Source of the DNA: Haliotis asinina
Taxonomy: Eukaryota > Mollusca > Gastropoda > Lepetellida > Haliotidae
Assembly (NCBI RefSeq): GCF_037392515.1
Contig: NC_090281.1
Coordinates: 52,244,753 to 52,308,752, forward strand
Direction: 5' to 3'
Length of the DNA: 64,000 nucleotides
Positions within the stretch are counted from its first letter, which is position 1. Each line of letters opens with the position of its first letter. The notes below the pieces were generated by a model. It made no database searches and was not told the origin of the DNA. It worked only from the letters and a program-made list of their open reading frames with translations. Shown in pieces: positions 45,856-56,799 of the stretch. The translations under genes were made by a program, and so were the position numbers.

Positions 45856-47298
45856 ATGTATTTCACGTCTGCTGTGTGCCTTCTTTTGACTACAGTTCTC
45901 TGTGAATGTGCAGAGAAACCTCACATCATATTCATAGTTGCTGATGACCTCGGATGGAACGATGTTGGATTTCGAAACCCTCAAATAATCACCCCTAACC
46001 TGGACAGACTGGCCAAAGCTGGAGTCATCCTCAACTCTTCTTACGTCCAGCCTCTTTGTTCGCCCTCCAGGAACTGCTTCATGTCAGGATATTTCCCCTA
46101 TCACACAGGACTACAAGATGGTGTTGTTGCGAATACTGCAGCAAAACATCTACCGGCAAACCTAACAATAATTCCACAGAAACTGAAACAACTTGGTTAT
46201 GATGCTCACATGGTTGGAAAGTGGCATCTTGGTTTCTGTAACTGGAAATATACACCCACAGAGAGAGGCTTTGACTCCTACCTTGGATATTACATCGGTT
46301 TTGAGGACTATTTTAACCACTCGAAAATGTTAACCAAAGATGACGTAGGACTCGATTTTCGCTATAACAAGACGGTCTATAGAGACGCCAATGGAACCTA
46401 CTCTGCTCACGTGTTTGCGGACAGAGCTGTTGAAATCATTCGGAACCACGACACCAATAAGCCACTTTATTTGTACCTTCCATTCCAGTCTGTACATGCA
46501 CCTCTAGAAGTTCCTCTTAAATATGAAAACATGTACAAGAACATAGAGACCATAAGCAGAAGGATCTATTGTGGAATGGTGAGTGCTTTAGACGAAGCTG
46601 TTGGTAATATCACGAGGGCATTAGAAGAAAAAGGTCTCATGGACAATCTATTGTTGGTCTTTACAACAGATAATGGTGGTCCAACGTACAGAGCTGCTAA
46701 TAACCTGCCTTTACGGGGAGCTAAAGATACTCTCTGGGAAGGGGGAACGAAAGGAACTGGATTCATATACAGTAAGACCATTCTCAAGAAGACAGGCTAC
46801 CCCAACACTGGCATGATGCATGCTGTGGACTGGTACCCGACATTGGTGGAGCTGGCTGGTGGAGAGAACACCGATCCCAACATGGATGGAGTCAGTCAGT
46901 ACGACATGCTCATCAATGGTGGACCGAGTAAGAGGAACGAGTTCGTCTACAACATTTATGATGAGAGGGAAGCAGCTGCAATCAGATACGGAGATCTCAA
47001 ACTCATGCAAGGGAGTCCAGGAACTCACAATGGTTGGGCTCCTTTGCCACATATGGGAATCGATGAACGTGTCTATGAAGCTGATAACCAAACGTTCCCT
47101 CCCTTCATGCTCTACAACATTACTGCAGATCCAACCGAACACTTCGACCTCTCAGCCAAGTACCCTGAACTTGTGGACATGATGAAGAAGAGGCTGGAGA
47201 ACTGGAAGAAGTCCCGTGTTCCGGCCCAGGATCCGTCTCCTGTTCCAAGAGCGAACCCCAAATATTATGGTGGTGTATGGAGCCCCGGGTGGTGTTGA
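45856..47298 (+). CDS. Secreted arylsulfatase (gene 7)
   Basis: 480 codons and nearly identical to gene 6 over long stretches, including the loop GFEDYFNHSKMLTKDDVG. Differences cluster: QDGVVANTAAKH after the formylglycine helix, GGPTYR beside the DN pair, and SKTILKKTGYPNTGMM. QIITPN replaces QMITPN. All catalytic residues are kept (ADDLGW, CSPSRNC, GKWHLG, SVHAPL, TDNGG, LRGAK). The poly(A) signal is at 47419-47424. It is the block-2 counterpart of gene 6. Confidence 0.95.
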   Translation: MYFTSAVCLLLTTVLCECAEKPHIIFIVADDLGWNDVGFRNPQIITPNLDRLAKAGVILNSSYVQPLCSPSRNCFMSGYFPYHTGLQDGVVANTAAKHLPANLTIIPQKLKQLGYDAHMVGKWHLGFCNWKYTPTERGFDSYLGYYIGFEDYFNHSKMLTKDDVGLDFRYNKTVYRDANGTYSAHVFADRAVEIIRNHDTNKPLYLYLPFQSVHAPLEVPLKYENMYKNIETISRRIYCGMVSALDEAVGNITRALEEKGLMDNLLLVFTTDNGGPTYRAANNLPLRGAKDTLWEGGTKGTGFIYSKTILKKTGYPNTGMMHAVDWYPTLVELAGGENTDPNMDGVSQYDMLINGGPSKRNEFVYNIYDEREAAAIRYGDLKLMQGSPGTHNGWAPLPHMGIDERVYEADNQTFPPFMLYNITADPTEHFDLSAKYPELVDMMKKRLENWKKSRVPAQDPSPVPRANPKYYGGVWSPGWC

Positions 47299-48703
47299 TA
47301 CAAGCTACGATGGGATTCACATTAAGAATTCAAGAAATACCACACAGTATATTTTGCATTTTCTTTCTGCAAATGATATCAGAATAGGCTGAAAGTTTGT
47401 TTGAAAATGTTTGAACGTAATAAATCGTGTAATGATACATGCTTTTGAGTCATGATAATACCTGTTGTTTTTTCATGGCGTGCACATTCTCGTTTGACGT
47501 AAGAGGCGATCAGAGGCATTGGATTCCAGAGCGTCACTAACGTAATACAACGTCCTACAGGACATGTTATGTTTACGTGTATACTGACATCAATGCTAAA
47601 CGTGGCTCAAAAGCAAGCAATTTGACCACTAGACCTCATCGATTCTTGATACTTTGTTAAATGTCTGATGAGAATGTGAGATGATATCCCTTTTTAACAG
47701 GCATTTTGCAAGTGTAATGGTGCATCCCATTAACTTAAGTCATGCACAGTTGTGGTCATCAGACGCGCTTCCATCTGTGGGTAGACTGGTTATTAAGTTT
47801 CTCATTGGCCATGAAAAGTGCCTTTGGTAGTTTAGTCTGGGATGGACTTTACTGTCCCATGAAACTGATATGCTGTGAAATATCTTCAATATCTTTCAAA
47901 GCAGATGTGGTTAGATCAACCCACTCAAAACACGCTCACATCCAAAAGAAATAGGAATGAATTCATTGTCACGTTGACAGAGCTCAATGGAGGTGTGCAT
48001 GGCAACTACTCTTCGCACTGCTGTACGTGTGTTCAGTCGTTTACAACATGTACAAGATATCAAGGACACAACTCTTCAACTGATGACATTAACGCAGTTA
48101 TAGCAGAAGGTATCACTTTGAAGCAGCTATAAAATATGTAATTGTTCCTAGCCACGCAACAACTAGTGTGCATGTCGAGTTTAAACGTCGGTTTATGAAT
48201 TCCAGTCTTAAACCTATATCAAAGATTATTTGAAGTTTCAGACATATTTCATAGAATCTGAAGACAAACTCTCCACTAAAAAAACTTTATCTTATTGTAG
48301 AGATGGAGGTCTTTAAAAATGTTGTGAGAATGTTAATATCTTACGACTTTAAACTGAAGTTCTTTTGACTTAACGCGTTAGGAAATTATGACATTGAGGA
48401 CTAGAAGAATGTGATTCTGCATCACATTAACTGTTACTTATGATGCCAACATCACTTCGCGTCGGCAGAAAATTATATCATTGTCAGGCACACGAACGCC
48501 AGCACAAAACCCTTGGTTTCTTCTAGAAATGAAACATTTGTAAGTGCACCTTACTAGACCTTCCTCTTAAAATTAAGTTTTTAAAATATATAGCTTCCAA
48601 TCCAGGAAAAACTTCAGCTACCGGAGTACCGGGTCCAGTTTATCATAAATAAATAAATGCGTGAATCTCTAGCCCAAAGCTGGAGAGTTGACAGGTATGA
48701 ACA
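47299..48703. repeat. Duplicated spacer after gene 7, part 1
   Basis: Matches 38508-39890. Non-coding. A short frame at 47875-48132 is also found in block 1, but without a consistent start; its persistence probably reflects recent duplication. Confidence 0.75.
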
Positions 48704-48705
48704 TA

Positions 48706-50000
48706 CGAGGGGAAGTCAATGTGTTCATAGAACTCGATATAAAACAGAACACAATGGTTGTGATATTGGTTTTATTTTTCAATATAGTCTCCCTGAACCT
48801 CGATGCATTTTGCCCATTTGTCTTTGAGACTGTCTATGCCCTTGAAATAGAAGTCTTCAGATTGGTCCCTCAGCCACGCCTCTGTTGTTGCCTTGAGGTC
48901 ATCATCATTGGCAAATCTTGTTCCACGCAAGTGAGATTTCAAATTGCGAAACAGATAGTAGTCGCTGGGGGCCAGATCTGGACTGTATGGGGGATGGTTT
49001 AGTTGTTCGAAGCCACATTGTTGAAGAGAAGCTTGTGCAACACGGCTCTTGTGGACTGGTGCATTGTCGTGGAGAAGCATGACTCCAGCTGTCAACTTCC
49101 CACGCCTCTTCTCTTTGATGGCCGCTCTCAATCTTTTCAACAAGTCAGCATAGTAAGCCCCTGTGATCGTATTTTTAGGTGGTTTATAGTCTATGAGAAT
49201 CACACCCTTTGAATCCCAGAAAACGGTTGCCATGATCTTGTTAGCAGAAGGTTGTGTTTTGAACTTCTTGGGTGCAGGAGAATGCTTGTGCTTCCACTGC
49301 ATGGATTCTTGTTTGGTTTCGGGATCCCAGTGATGAATCCAGGTTTCATCCCCAGTAACCAGACGAGCATGAAAGTTATCAGGATCAGCGTTCTAGATGT
49401 CCAACAGCTCACGACTGGATTCAACTCTCTGGTGACGATCATGTGCATTTAGGTTACGAGGGACCCATCTTGCGGATACCTTGGACATGTGCAGGTGTTC
49501 ATGGATCACTGTGCAAACACTTCCATGTGAAATGCCACACTCTGAAGCTATCTCGTCCACCTTTATTCTCCGATCGGACATAATTAAGCGTTGGATCCGG
49601 GCAATTGTATCTTCTGTAATGGCTTCAGAAGGTCTTCCTGACCGTGGGTCATCTTCCAAGGAGCTGCGACCTCGCTTAAACTCAGCTGACCATTTTGCCA
49701 CAGTGGAATATTGAGGGGCTTCCTCGCCATACACATTGATCATGCGTTTGTGGATTTCGGTTGCATTCACACCTTCTTTAGTGAGAAACTTGATAACTGC
49801 ACGAAACTCAGTTTTGGAGGTTTCCATGATTTGTGCAGGGTAATCGTCTTTTAAAGGCTCTAACTCTCAAGTAAATGCTCGAGGAAGGTTGGGTATCAGT
49901 ATACAGAGTCACAGATGAATCAACTCAATAATGACACCAATGACAACATCACCAAGGATATATCAGCACCCACTTCTATGAACTTATTGACTTCCCCTCG
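48706..50000 (-). mobile_element. mariner transposon, complete ends
   Basis: Terminal inverted repeats CGAGGGGAAGTCAAT...GTTCATAGAA at the left and the matching reverse complement at the right, flanked by TA (48704-48705 and 50001-50002). The length is 1295 bp. The block-1 spacer at 39881-39900 shows the site before insertion (GAACATATATCAC), so the element arrived after the block duplication. Confidence 0.95.
48772..49827 (-). pseudogene. mariner transposase, DD34D, one internal stop
   Basis: 351 codons from METSKTEFRAVIKFLTKEG to GDYIEK in one frame, interrupted only by a TAG at 49393-49395 after SSRELLDI. Domains: N-terminal HTH pair (GRPSEAITE linker), the WVPRNL-type motif before the core, then catalytic Asp residues in VTGDETWIHH, LHDNAPVH and SPDLAPSDYYLF. 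The last two are 34 residues apart, which defines mariner. The stop makes this copy non-autonomous unless read through. Confidence 0.93.
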
Positions 50001-50505
50001 TATATCACAAACACGTTGAAGACATTGCTGAGGGTCATGAAAAGTTGTAACTGACATATTTAATTATCCACTACTGCTTGACAAGTATTAGATGAGCCAT
50101 GGCCTGACTAATGACCCCAAGTTACATATATCGAATCACCCGCTAGAAAATTCCATTTGAAACAAGAGGGAAGCACGTTGTCGTCTAAATATTGAAAAGT
50201 TCAATTTCATCGTGCGATTCGTGTCGTGATGGTGTCTTGCTGAACTAAATCGTTCTACGAGACACGTGTTAATCAGTAGTGGTACTGATTTCACGCCACG
50301 GTCAGCATGTATTGCACGTGCTTAATCGCCAATCTACCTGAAGCAACCAAGTGTATTACTTTCAGATTACTTTCCCCTCCCAATTGTCACAAACGCTTTC
50401 ACTGCGTTGGTTCATCTAATACTTATCAAGCAGTAGTCAAAAACTGAAAGTCAATATTAAATTGCTGTACACATGTTGTCATTGCTTCATGTATGAATAT
50501 GCCAT
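50001..50505. repeat. Duplicated spacer after gene 7, part 2
   Basis: Matches 39891-40379. Non-coding. Confidence 0.75.
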
Positions 50506-50511
50506 TATATG

Positions 50512-50850
50512 AGTAGTATAGGGGCCTTTAAAGAGTCACGTTTGACCTAGTTCCCCACATTTGACCTAGTTTTAGAATATGTCTTCTATAGAGTCAACAT
50601 CTATTTTTAGACCATGAGTCACTCCTCTCTATTGTATAGGGAGATCTATTGTGTGAACACCTGGTGTGTGTATTTTTAGAAAATGAGTCACTCCTCTCTA
50701 TTGTATATGGAGATCTATTGTGTCAGCAGCTATATTTAGATCCATTGTGTCAACACCTGGTGTCTATGTTTAGTCTTTCAGTCATTGTCTGAGGACTATA
50801 TTTAGATCTATTGTGTCACCATCTGATGTGTCTATTTTTAGGGTATGACT
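50512..50850 (+). repeat. Left terminal inverted repeat of the Polinton
   Basis: Pairs with about 56800-57143 in reverse complement. Internally it is built from recurring units around GAGTCACTCCTCTCTATTG and GATCTATTGTGTCAACACC. A TATA box (TATATAAAG at 50901-50909, inside GGGGG/CCCCC arms) lies just interior and may drive a plus-strand transcript with a splice-donor-like CAAGGTAAGT at 51062-51071. Confidence 0.8.
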
Positions 50851-51319
50851 CATGTTGTACATGGGATTCCCCGCAACTTATTTTTAGCCCCTAGGGGGTA
50901 TATAAAGCCCCCAAGACAGTCCCTGACAGTCTCAGAAGTCACTAGTGCCTATAGTGACTACACATTGTGGATACCAAAATATCCTTGGAATATACTGTGT
51001 GCATTTCACTGGATTACATACTGTGTGGATACATGTTTTCAACTATACATCAACAGAACATCAAGGTAAGTTACCCTTCACACATTGGTACAAACATCTA
51101 AGGAAGAACAACTTACCTCATGACATCTATAAGAAATTCCTCAACACAGATATGTCCATGACAGATCCACACATACATCCATTGTATCCAGCAGCACAGT
51201 GTCTCTTAGAATAGTTCCATGAAATATCCAGGTATGTCCATGAATGGATAGATCCAATATTGAGAATATATCCAGCATGTCTAGATGTTTGGAGGGGTTG
51301 GGACAAGTAACCCATTCAT

Positions 51320-52343
51320 GTGAAGAAACAGATTAGGTATGACTGTACTCCAACAATGAATGACTCATTTGCCCACCCGTAAGTCCGACCGACAGCCATG
51401 TAAAGTTATGTTTACGATCCACTGACGGGAATCCCCTCTCCCGCCCAAGCATGAAGATTAAGAAAACATGAAAACATTAACTTGTAAATAACATCACATA
51501 CATGTTCCCGAGTGTCCGTGTTAATCTTTCTTTTAATGTGCGACAGCCTCCGCGTCAGGTGCATTCGCCCATAACATTGAAGTACCTATGCTCAATGAAC
51601 CGTGAAGGATGACGCCCCTCGTGCCCAACGTGAAACCAGGTCATAGATCGCGTCCCCCAGCCGCCATATTGAAACCCAATGACACTTTTCATATTATACA
51701 AATGAAAATTTTAAAAATCATAGTTATTATCGTTATGAATGCAGAATACTGTTTATTAGAATCCCTGTAGAATCACTATGCATACAGAATATTAGAATCC
51801 CTGTAGAATGAGCCACATGTGTTATATCAATGCAACACAATGATGTGAATACACTTCGGTGTGTCATACAAATGTACATGATATACACTATTCATGCTGA
51901 AATTATGCTCTAAACGAATACTTTTCCTAATAACTTAACAAAGGAAACAACAATAAAAAATATACAATCATATGCGGTGAAGAGATTTCAAAATATTGAT
52001 TTTATTTCTTGTTATTTCACTTTCAATTAAACAGTTGCTGATATTTCTTGTTATTTCAGTTACAATAAAATTAGTTGTTGAAAACAAATAAATAAGAATT
52101 GTTAACCTTGCCTGAATCCTAATAAACATGAATCATAGTAAAAACTAATACTGCAAAAACAAACACTATTTATTGCATGTTTATATAGCGTGTATGGTAA
52201 AATCACTATGTATAAATACACAGTTCATAAACTCCATTAACGTCTACACATCTTGTACCATGTGTGGTGATATTAAACATTTCAATGTAAAATATAGATG
52301 GGATTAAAACCATCATCAGTTCACACATACCTCAGGGGTGTCT
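51320..52343. other. Non-coding interior of the Polinton
   Basis: AT-rich, no recognisable gene. Confidence 0.4.
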
Positions 52344-52352
52344 GGTGATATT

Positions 52353-52600
52353 AAAATGAGTGAGTTTTAAAAATAATTGACGTCACATCGGCAATATTGC
52401 AACCATACCATGACGAGAACAAATTATTTTATACCAATATTTAAAGTCTGTCATCGGAGTACAGTTAAAAAACCATAAACTATCACATTTATGAAAAATA
52501 GCACTCAAAGCTGAAAACAAGGACAATACGATATAAAACACGGGCTATAGATCGCCAATAGCTGAAGGTAGATCACCATACTAGGAACCATGGGGGACTT
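52353..52600 (-). repeat. 5'-truncated LINE copy inside the Polinton
   Basis: Reverse complement of the last part of the LINE 3' UTR (compare 33690-33958), ending in a GTGAG-type tail. It is flanked by GGTGATATT at 52344-52352 and 52601-52609, a target-site duplication. It therefore inserted into the Polinton after that element existed. Confidence 0.8.
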
Positions 52601-52609
52601 GGTGATATT

Positions 52610-53160
52610 TATATGTAAACAAACCTGATGATCGGCATGAAAAGCATGAAGGGTATACTCACAAACAAGGTTCTCTCCCATCAAAATAAAGAATAATCCA
52701 TCAGAATAAAGAATATCCCGTCTAAATATTGCATATCACACAAATTCCATACACTTGTATAATCCATGAAGCCGCAGAGTAACCCGTCGCACAACCCACG
52801 TCTCTGCCCTCTCACTCTCAGGGTAGGTGGACAAAGAACAGTCAAACAAAGACATTTGCGCGCGGTTTTAGGTACACCCGTGTCTCAGCCTAAAAACCGG
52901 TTCTGTGTCAAACCGCTTCTGTCAAACCTGTGCGCAAACGCCCCTCAATCAAAAGGGACACATAACCAAAACGGCTACCTATCCCAAACAGTTGCCCACA
53001 TGTCTAAATGATGCGATATTTTAAGTGAATGAATATAATATTTACAGATCATGACAGAGCAAAAATGAACTGAAACAGTAATAACGTTAAGTTGTAACTT
53101 TTATGACTGGTTATAGTATGCGGTTGTATGAGGAGGTTGAGAACATAGGGTTCACATTGG
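52610..53160. other. Non-coding interior of the Polinton
   Basis: Nothing recognised; one 81-codon plus frame at 52766 without family signature. Confidence 0.35.
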
Positions 53161-53168
53161 TATTAAGA

Positions 53169-53290
53169 AGTGAGTGAGTTTATTGCAGTTTTTGTCTGAA
53201 GCAGACAATCCAACAGTATGAGCATCGAACTGGAAACTGCCAGCCAAGCCAATTATCCCATGAATCGCCTCCTTGTGACAAACATGCATG
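53169..53290 (-). repeat. Diverged SINE fragment
   Basis: GTGAGTGAGTTTA, then CAGACAATCCAACAGTATGAGCATCGA and GCCTCCTTGTGACAA patches match the SINE at 34996-35262 in the same orientation, with internal gaps. Confidence 0.65.
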
Positions 53291-53441
53291 GATTCATTCA
53301 TTCTAACCTTCAAATATAATATTGTGTTAGAACAATACATTAAGAAACACACAAGATATATAGATTTCATGGTTTATTAGCTCCGTTTTCAAATGAGTAA
53401 AACTATGGGATAGGAGCACACCCAATAGTCTACTGTACATG

Positions 53442-53642
53442 TCAGTGTCCTTCATCATCCCCCTGTCCTTCGCTCTCTGTCTCAGACAGGGTGTCTGTAT
53501 CATCATCATCATCATCAGTCAACCCTTCCACCCAAGCCTTGTATTTGTACAATTTGGAAAACACATCATCATACATATTATTGCTATCTTTTATTTCTGT
53601 TAATATTCCTTGTGTCTTTGGACCCCACTGCATATGATACAT
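53442..53642 (-). CDS. Small acidic frame in the Polinton
   Basis: 66 codons ending in an Asp/Glu-rich tail (GLTDDDDDDTDTLSETESEG). It follows the ATPase on the same strand with a 44-bp gap, and an AATAAA on the minus strand (53373-53378) could end the shared transcript. Function unknown; it might be chance. Confidence 0.35.
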   Translation of the reverse strand: MYHMQWGPKTQGILTEIKDSNNMYDDVFSKLYKYKAWVEGLTDDDDDDTDTLSETESEGQGDDEGH

Positions 53643-53686
53643 ATAAGTAATAAAGCGAGCATACGTCTCCTTAAACGCGATCCAGG

Positions 53687-54893
53687 TTATGTTTTCAGTC
53701 TGGTTTGGATCACGTCCTCACTAAAACCTCTCTTCATGTACAGCTGACGTTTCTCATCCAGTACATCTCTATTCAGCTCACGCGTACGTGAATACATTTG
53801 CCGGATACCTTGCTCTTCAAGATCAGCCATCTTACTTTTCCTGTTGTTGACATTGCTTAATGATTCATCATCATCATAATCATCCTGTTCCATTTCAGGA
53901 CATTGCTTGTCGTGTAAATGTCGTTGTAAGTTATGGTTACTGCTAAACACTTGACCACAATAGTCACATTCTGACAGAGGACGTGGTCTCTTCACATCAT
54001 CCTCCCATTTCCTTTTAAGTTGGGGTATTCCAGGAGGGCCGACTTGGGACTTTTCGGGACACCAGTTTCGTCTGTGTTTTTGCAAATCAGAAGGATCTTG
54101 AAACATGAGTCCGCAGTCATCACAAGATGGCATGACTGAGAGCGGTTCTTCACACGTCTGCTCACGTTGAACGTCGAAGTCTGACTGAATCGTCCTAGCT
54201 TGGAGGTTTCCTTTTAAACTGAACGCATTAGGACAAAGTCGCAAATGGGGAGGTGTTTGGGGTTTTAGATCAACCAGCAAGTGTCCATAAGGCTTCTGGG
54301 TAGCCCTTTGAAACTGGTCCATGAAATGGTCAGTGTTACCTGGATACATTTGCCTCGCCAAAGTCATGATGGGTTGTGTATCAATAGGATTATTGAACAG
54401 AAGCAGATAATGACAATTTCTTCGTTGTGTGGGATCCTTACTGTAATACAAGTTTTGGTTCAAGGCAATGACTGAGAGGTTACGATGATGACTTCCTTCC
54501 GTAAACAGATCGGTAATGCGTGGATCTTTACTCGCTGTGGACATTAAATCGTCAAGCACAACGACATTCACCACATGAGGGTTCAGAAACTCATCCCTTT
54601 CCAGGTCAGTAGGAATGCCTTGATGAAATTCAACGTAGGGATAAACACGACTTTGAATGATATTATACAAGGGCTGACAACGTTTGTAGAGCCATAAAAT
54701 ACGTTCGGGATAAGGTTTAATGTTCAATCTTTCTAGAAGCTGCTTCACCAAGTAGGTTTTTCCACAGGAGGTCGGCCAAGAAACAATCATGGTAAAGGGG
54801 TGTAAGAGTCTAAATTCTTCCTGGGTATTACTCTCCGATGAATGTGGTTCCACTGGTGGTGACAATTGCGGCGACGGCGCTGGCTGCTGCTGC

Positions 54894-54942
<49 letters not shown>

Positions 54943-55039
54943 TGAGATCCTCTGCAGAATGTTTTGTTCGAATATGGCGGGACAAGTCATGAGCCCAAAC
55001 ATATTGTTTGGAGCATACGGGACAGGAATACATGTTCAC
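53687..55039 (-). CDS. Polinton packaging-type ATPase with C2H2 fingers
   Basis: 450 residues. A C2H2 finger comes first (CPVCSKQYVWAHDLSRHIRTKH, about residues 5-26), then polyglutamine encoded by a CAG/CAA repeat (54890-54945). The P-loop ATPase core follows: Walker A SWPTSCGKT, a hydrophobic VVNVVVLDDL Walker B, SHHRNLSVIALNQNL and TLARQMYPG, which I recognise as the FtsK/HerA-type ATPase of Polintons and related elements. Two more C2H2 fingers follow (CDDCGLMF..., CDYCGQVF...). In relatives this enzyme pumps DNA into particles. The finger-ATPase-finger fusion is unusual. Treated as part of a fossil element. Confidence 0.8.
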
Positions 55040-55087
55040 ACGGCGACAGTCCTACTACAAATGACACATTTACCCTTTTGTCTCTAT

Positions 55088-55435
55088 TTAAAAATCTATT
55101 TTCATTTTCCTTCTCGACACTACTTCCGTGGTAGTTTCCCCTGGCTGGATGAACCTTTGCCTTTCTCCCTTCAACTTTGCTTTCCCCTGTTCTACCACTT
55201 GTTGAGTCGGGGTGACGAAATTAATCTTAGGTTGTTGTTCTGAGGTTGTTTCTTTTGGTTTCTCTTTCTTCCACTCTGGATCGTACAGTTCCAAAAAGCG
55301 ATCCACAGACATCATGGCAGATTTGGAGTGATAAGGATCTCCTTTCCCTTCAGCCTGTAACATGTAGAATGGGGTACATTTTTCGGCATCGGGTACGAAG
55401 AGTTTGTATCGGGGATTATTCATGATGAACACCAA
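55088..55435 (-). CDS. Polinton protein, 115 residues, unknown
   Basis: Begins MVFIMNNPRYKLFVPDAEKC and has a Lys/Glu/Gln-rich second half. It lies 48 bp before the ATPase start on the same strand. No domain was recognised; co-transcription with its neighbours is likely. Confidence 0.45.
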   Translation of the reverse strand: MVFIMNNPRYKLFVPDAEKCTPFYMLQAEGKGDPYHSKSAMMSVDRFLELYDPEWKKEKPKETTSEQQPKINFVTPTQQVVEQGKAKLKGERQRFIQPGETTTEVVSRRKMKIDF

Positions 55436-55553
55436 AACGGGAGCAACTTGAGGTGATCTGTCACTGTCACTGGTCCGCGACTAAATGAAGCAAGATTGTC
55501 CTCGTGCTGATTTATATCCATGGCTTGGTATGGTATCATTGTTAGTCATAGCT

Positions 55554-55940
55554 CTAAGCCAATGCTCTATTGAATAACCAGGCATTTTGAATGGCCTCAT
55601 CTCTAAGTGCATTGACAAACTGTGGTTTCAAAACAAATGCTACGATAGGCATGTTACTGGAGAAAAGACTCTTCCAAAAGCTGTGTGTCGTCCATAGAGG
55701 GTGAACTAATCTTCGTAACACGGCTAGATAGTTGTTTCTATCATTTTTCCTTAGGAAACGACGTCTTTCATATCGAGTCACGGGTAATGTTCCTTTTAAT
55801 AACCTATTGATAATACCATTGACAGCAAGAATCTGTTCTCTGTTCATGTCTAAGATGTCATGTCGAATTTCTTCAACGTCTTGAAATATTAATATGTCCC
55901 TTAAAAATGCGTAATGTTTCAACACGTACCTGGCCATCAT
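55554..55940 (-). CDS. Polinton protein, 128 residues, basic
   Basis: Begins MMARYVLKHYAFLRDIL. The central RYERRRFLRKNDRNNY is strongly basic, followed by aromatic-rich VHPLWTTHSFWKSLF. The layout vaguely recalls the small basic proteins that accompany Polinton morphogenesis genes, but I cannot assign it. Confidence 0.45.
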   Translation of the reverse strand: MMARYVLKHYAFLRDILIFQDVEEIRHDILDMNREQILAVNGIINRLLKGTLPVTRYERRRFLRKNDRNNYLAVLRRLVHPLWTTHSFWKSLFSSNMPIVAFVLKPQFVNALRDEAIQNAWLFNRALA

Positions 55941-56029
55941 TCTAGTCTGATCTCAATGAGTAAACCTCTATTTATACACACACAACAAATATACTCTCAT
56001 ATTCATTTATTCTCAGACAGTATTTTACA

Positions 56030-56575
56030 TTACAAATCCACATGACTACCCCAACGGACCATCTCTGTCGGAGGGACTCCCACCAGGGTCAAATAGGGAC
56101 AGTCTGGAGACCACTTTTCATGTTCGACCCATGGATCATCATCGACTTCCCAGTTCTTGAGAATGACACCACACTGAACACACTTGCAAGCGTCTCCTCT
56201 GAGCAAGTACACAAATCCTGCCTGGGCCATGTGACTAGGGCGCTGTTTCATCTGCACTGGCCAAGACTGAAAGGAATTCAGCCGTTCTTGGAACTGAGGT
56301 TTGAGAGGGATACTGTCCATACATAGGTACCCATCATCATATTCGGTCTTGTCTCTCTCAAGTCTCAGCAATGTTAGGGCCTGTATCTCCCCGCATCCCT
56401 CTAGGGATTTGCAAAACAGGGTGTATGCTTGAGGCCCTCGTCTAGGTAACATGTTGAGTAACTCTCTAACCCTGTCAAACGATGTCTGTGGTTTCTCCAT
56501 AATCTCCGCTCTCATGAAGATCGTCAGGACGTTAAACTCCAACAGTTTGTCGACCACCTCTTCTATATGCTGCAT
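56030..56575 (-). CDS. CARD-BIR protein of the Polinton
   Basis: 181 residues. Residues 5-75 look like a CARD death-fold domain (LLEFNVLTIFMRAEIM, then LLNMLPRRGPQAYTLFCKSL, the typical LLxxLPRRGxxAFxxFCxAL helix pair). Residues 105-170 form a BIR domain (HMAQAGFVYLLRGDACKCVQC, then NWEVDDDPWVEHEKWSPDCPY) with the CxxC...H...C zinc ligands. Cellular inhibitor-of-apoptosis proteins carry BIR before CARD and end in RING; here the order is reversed and RING is absent. The likely role is interference with caspase or CARD signalling. A minus-strand AATAAA at 56006-56011 follows. Confidence 0.8.
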   Translation of the reverse strand: MQHIEEVVDKLLEFNVLTIFMRAEIMEKPQTSFDRVRELLNMLPRRGPQAYTLFCKSLEGCGEIQALTLLRLERDKTEYDDGYLCMDSIPLKPQFQERLNSFQSWPVQMKQRPSHMAQAGFVYLLRGDACKCVQCGVILKNWEVDDDPWVEHEKWSPDCPYLTLVGVPPTEMVRWGSHVDL

Positions 56576-56799
56576 GGCCTACACGAGGCCTGAATAATTC
56601 TTCCATAGGATCTCCCAGTGAACCGTTTCCATTTTCTGTCTTCAAAGTAAACAGCTACCAGAACCAGTAGAGTCAAGAACATAGACTGGAGAGGTTACGT
56701 TCGGCAAGTGAAGTCGGAATGATCTGGAGGGCTGTTTGGTGGACCTTATATTTCCCAGCTGAATCTAAAAATAACCATCTGAGTCACAAGCTAAATATA

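Noticed and set aside
48688-49212. Plus-strand frames of 69-104 codons
   Set aside because: Antisense to the mariner transposase.
54866-55243. 125-codon plus frame with polyleucine
   Set aside because: Opposite-strand reading of the CAG/CTG repeat in the ATPase gene.
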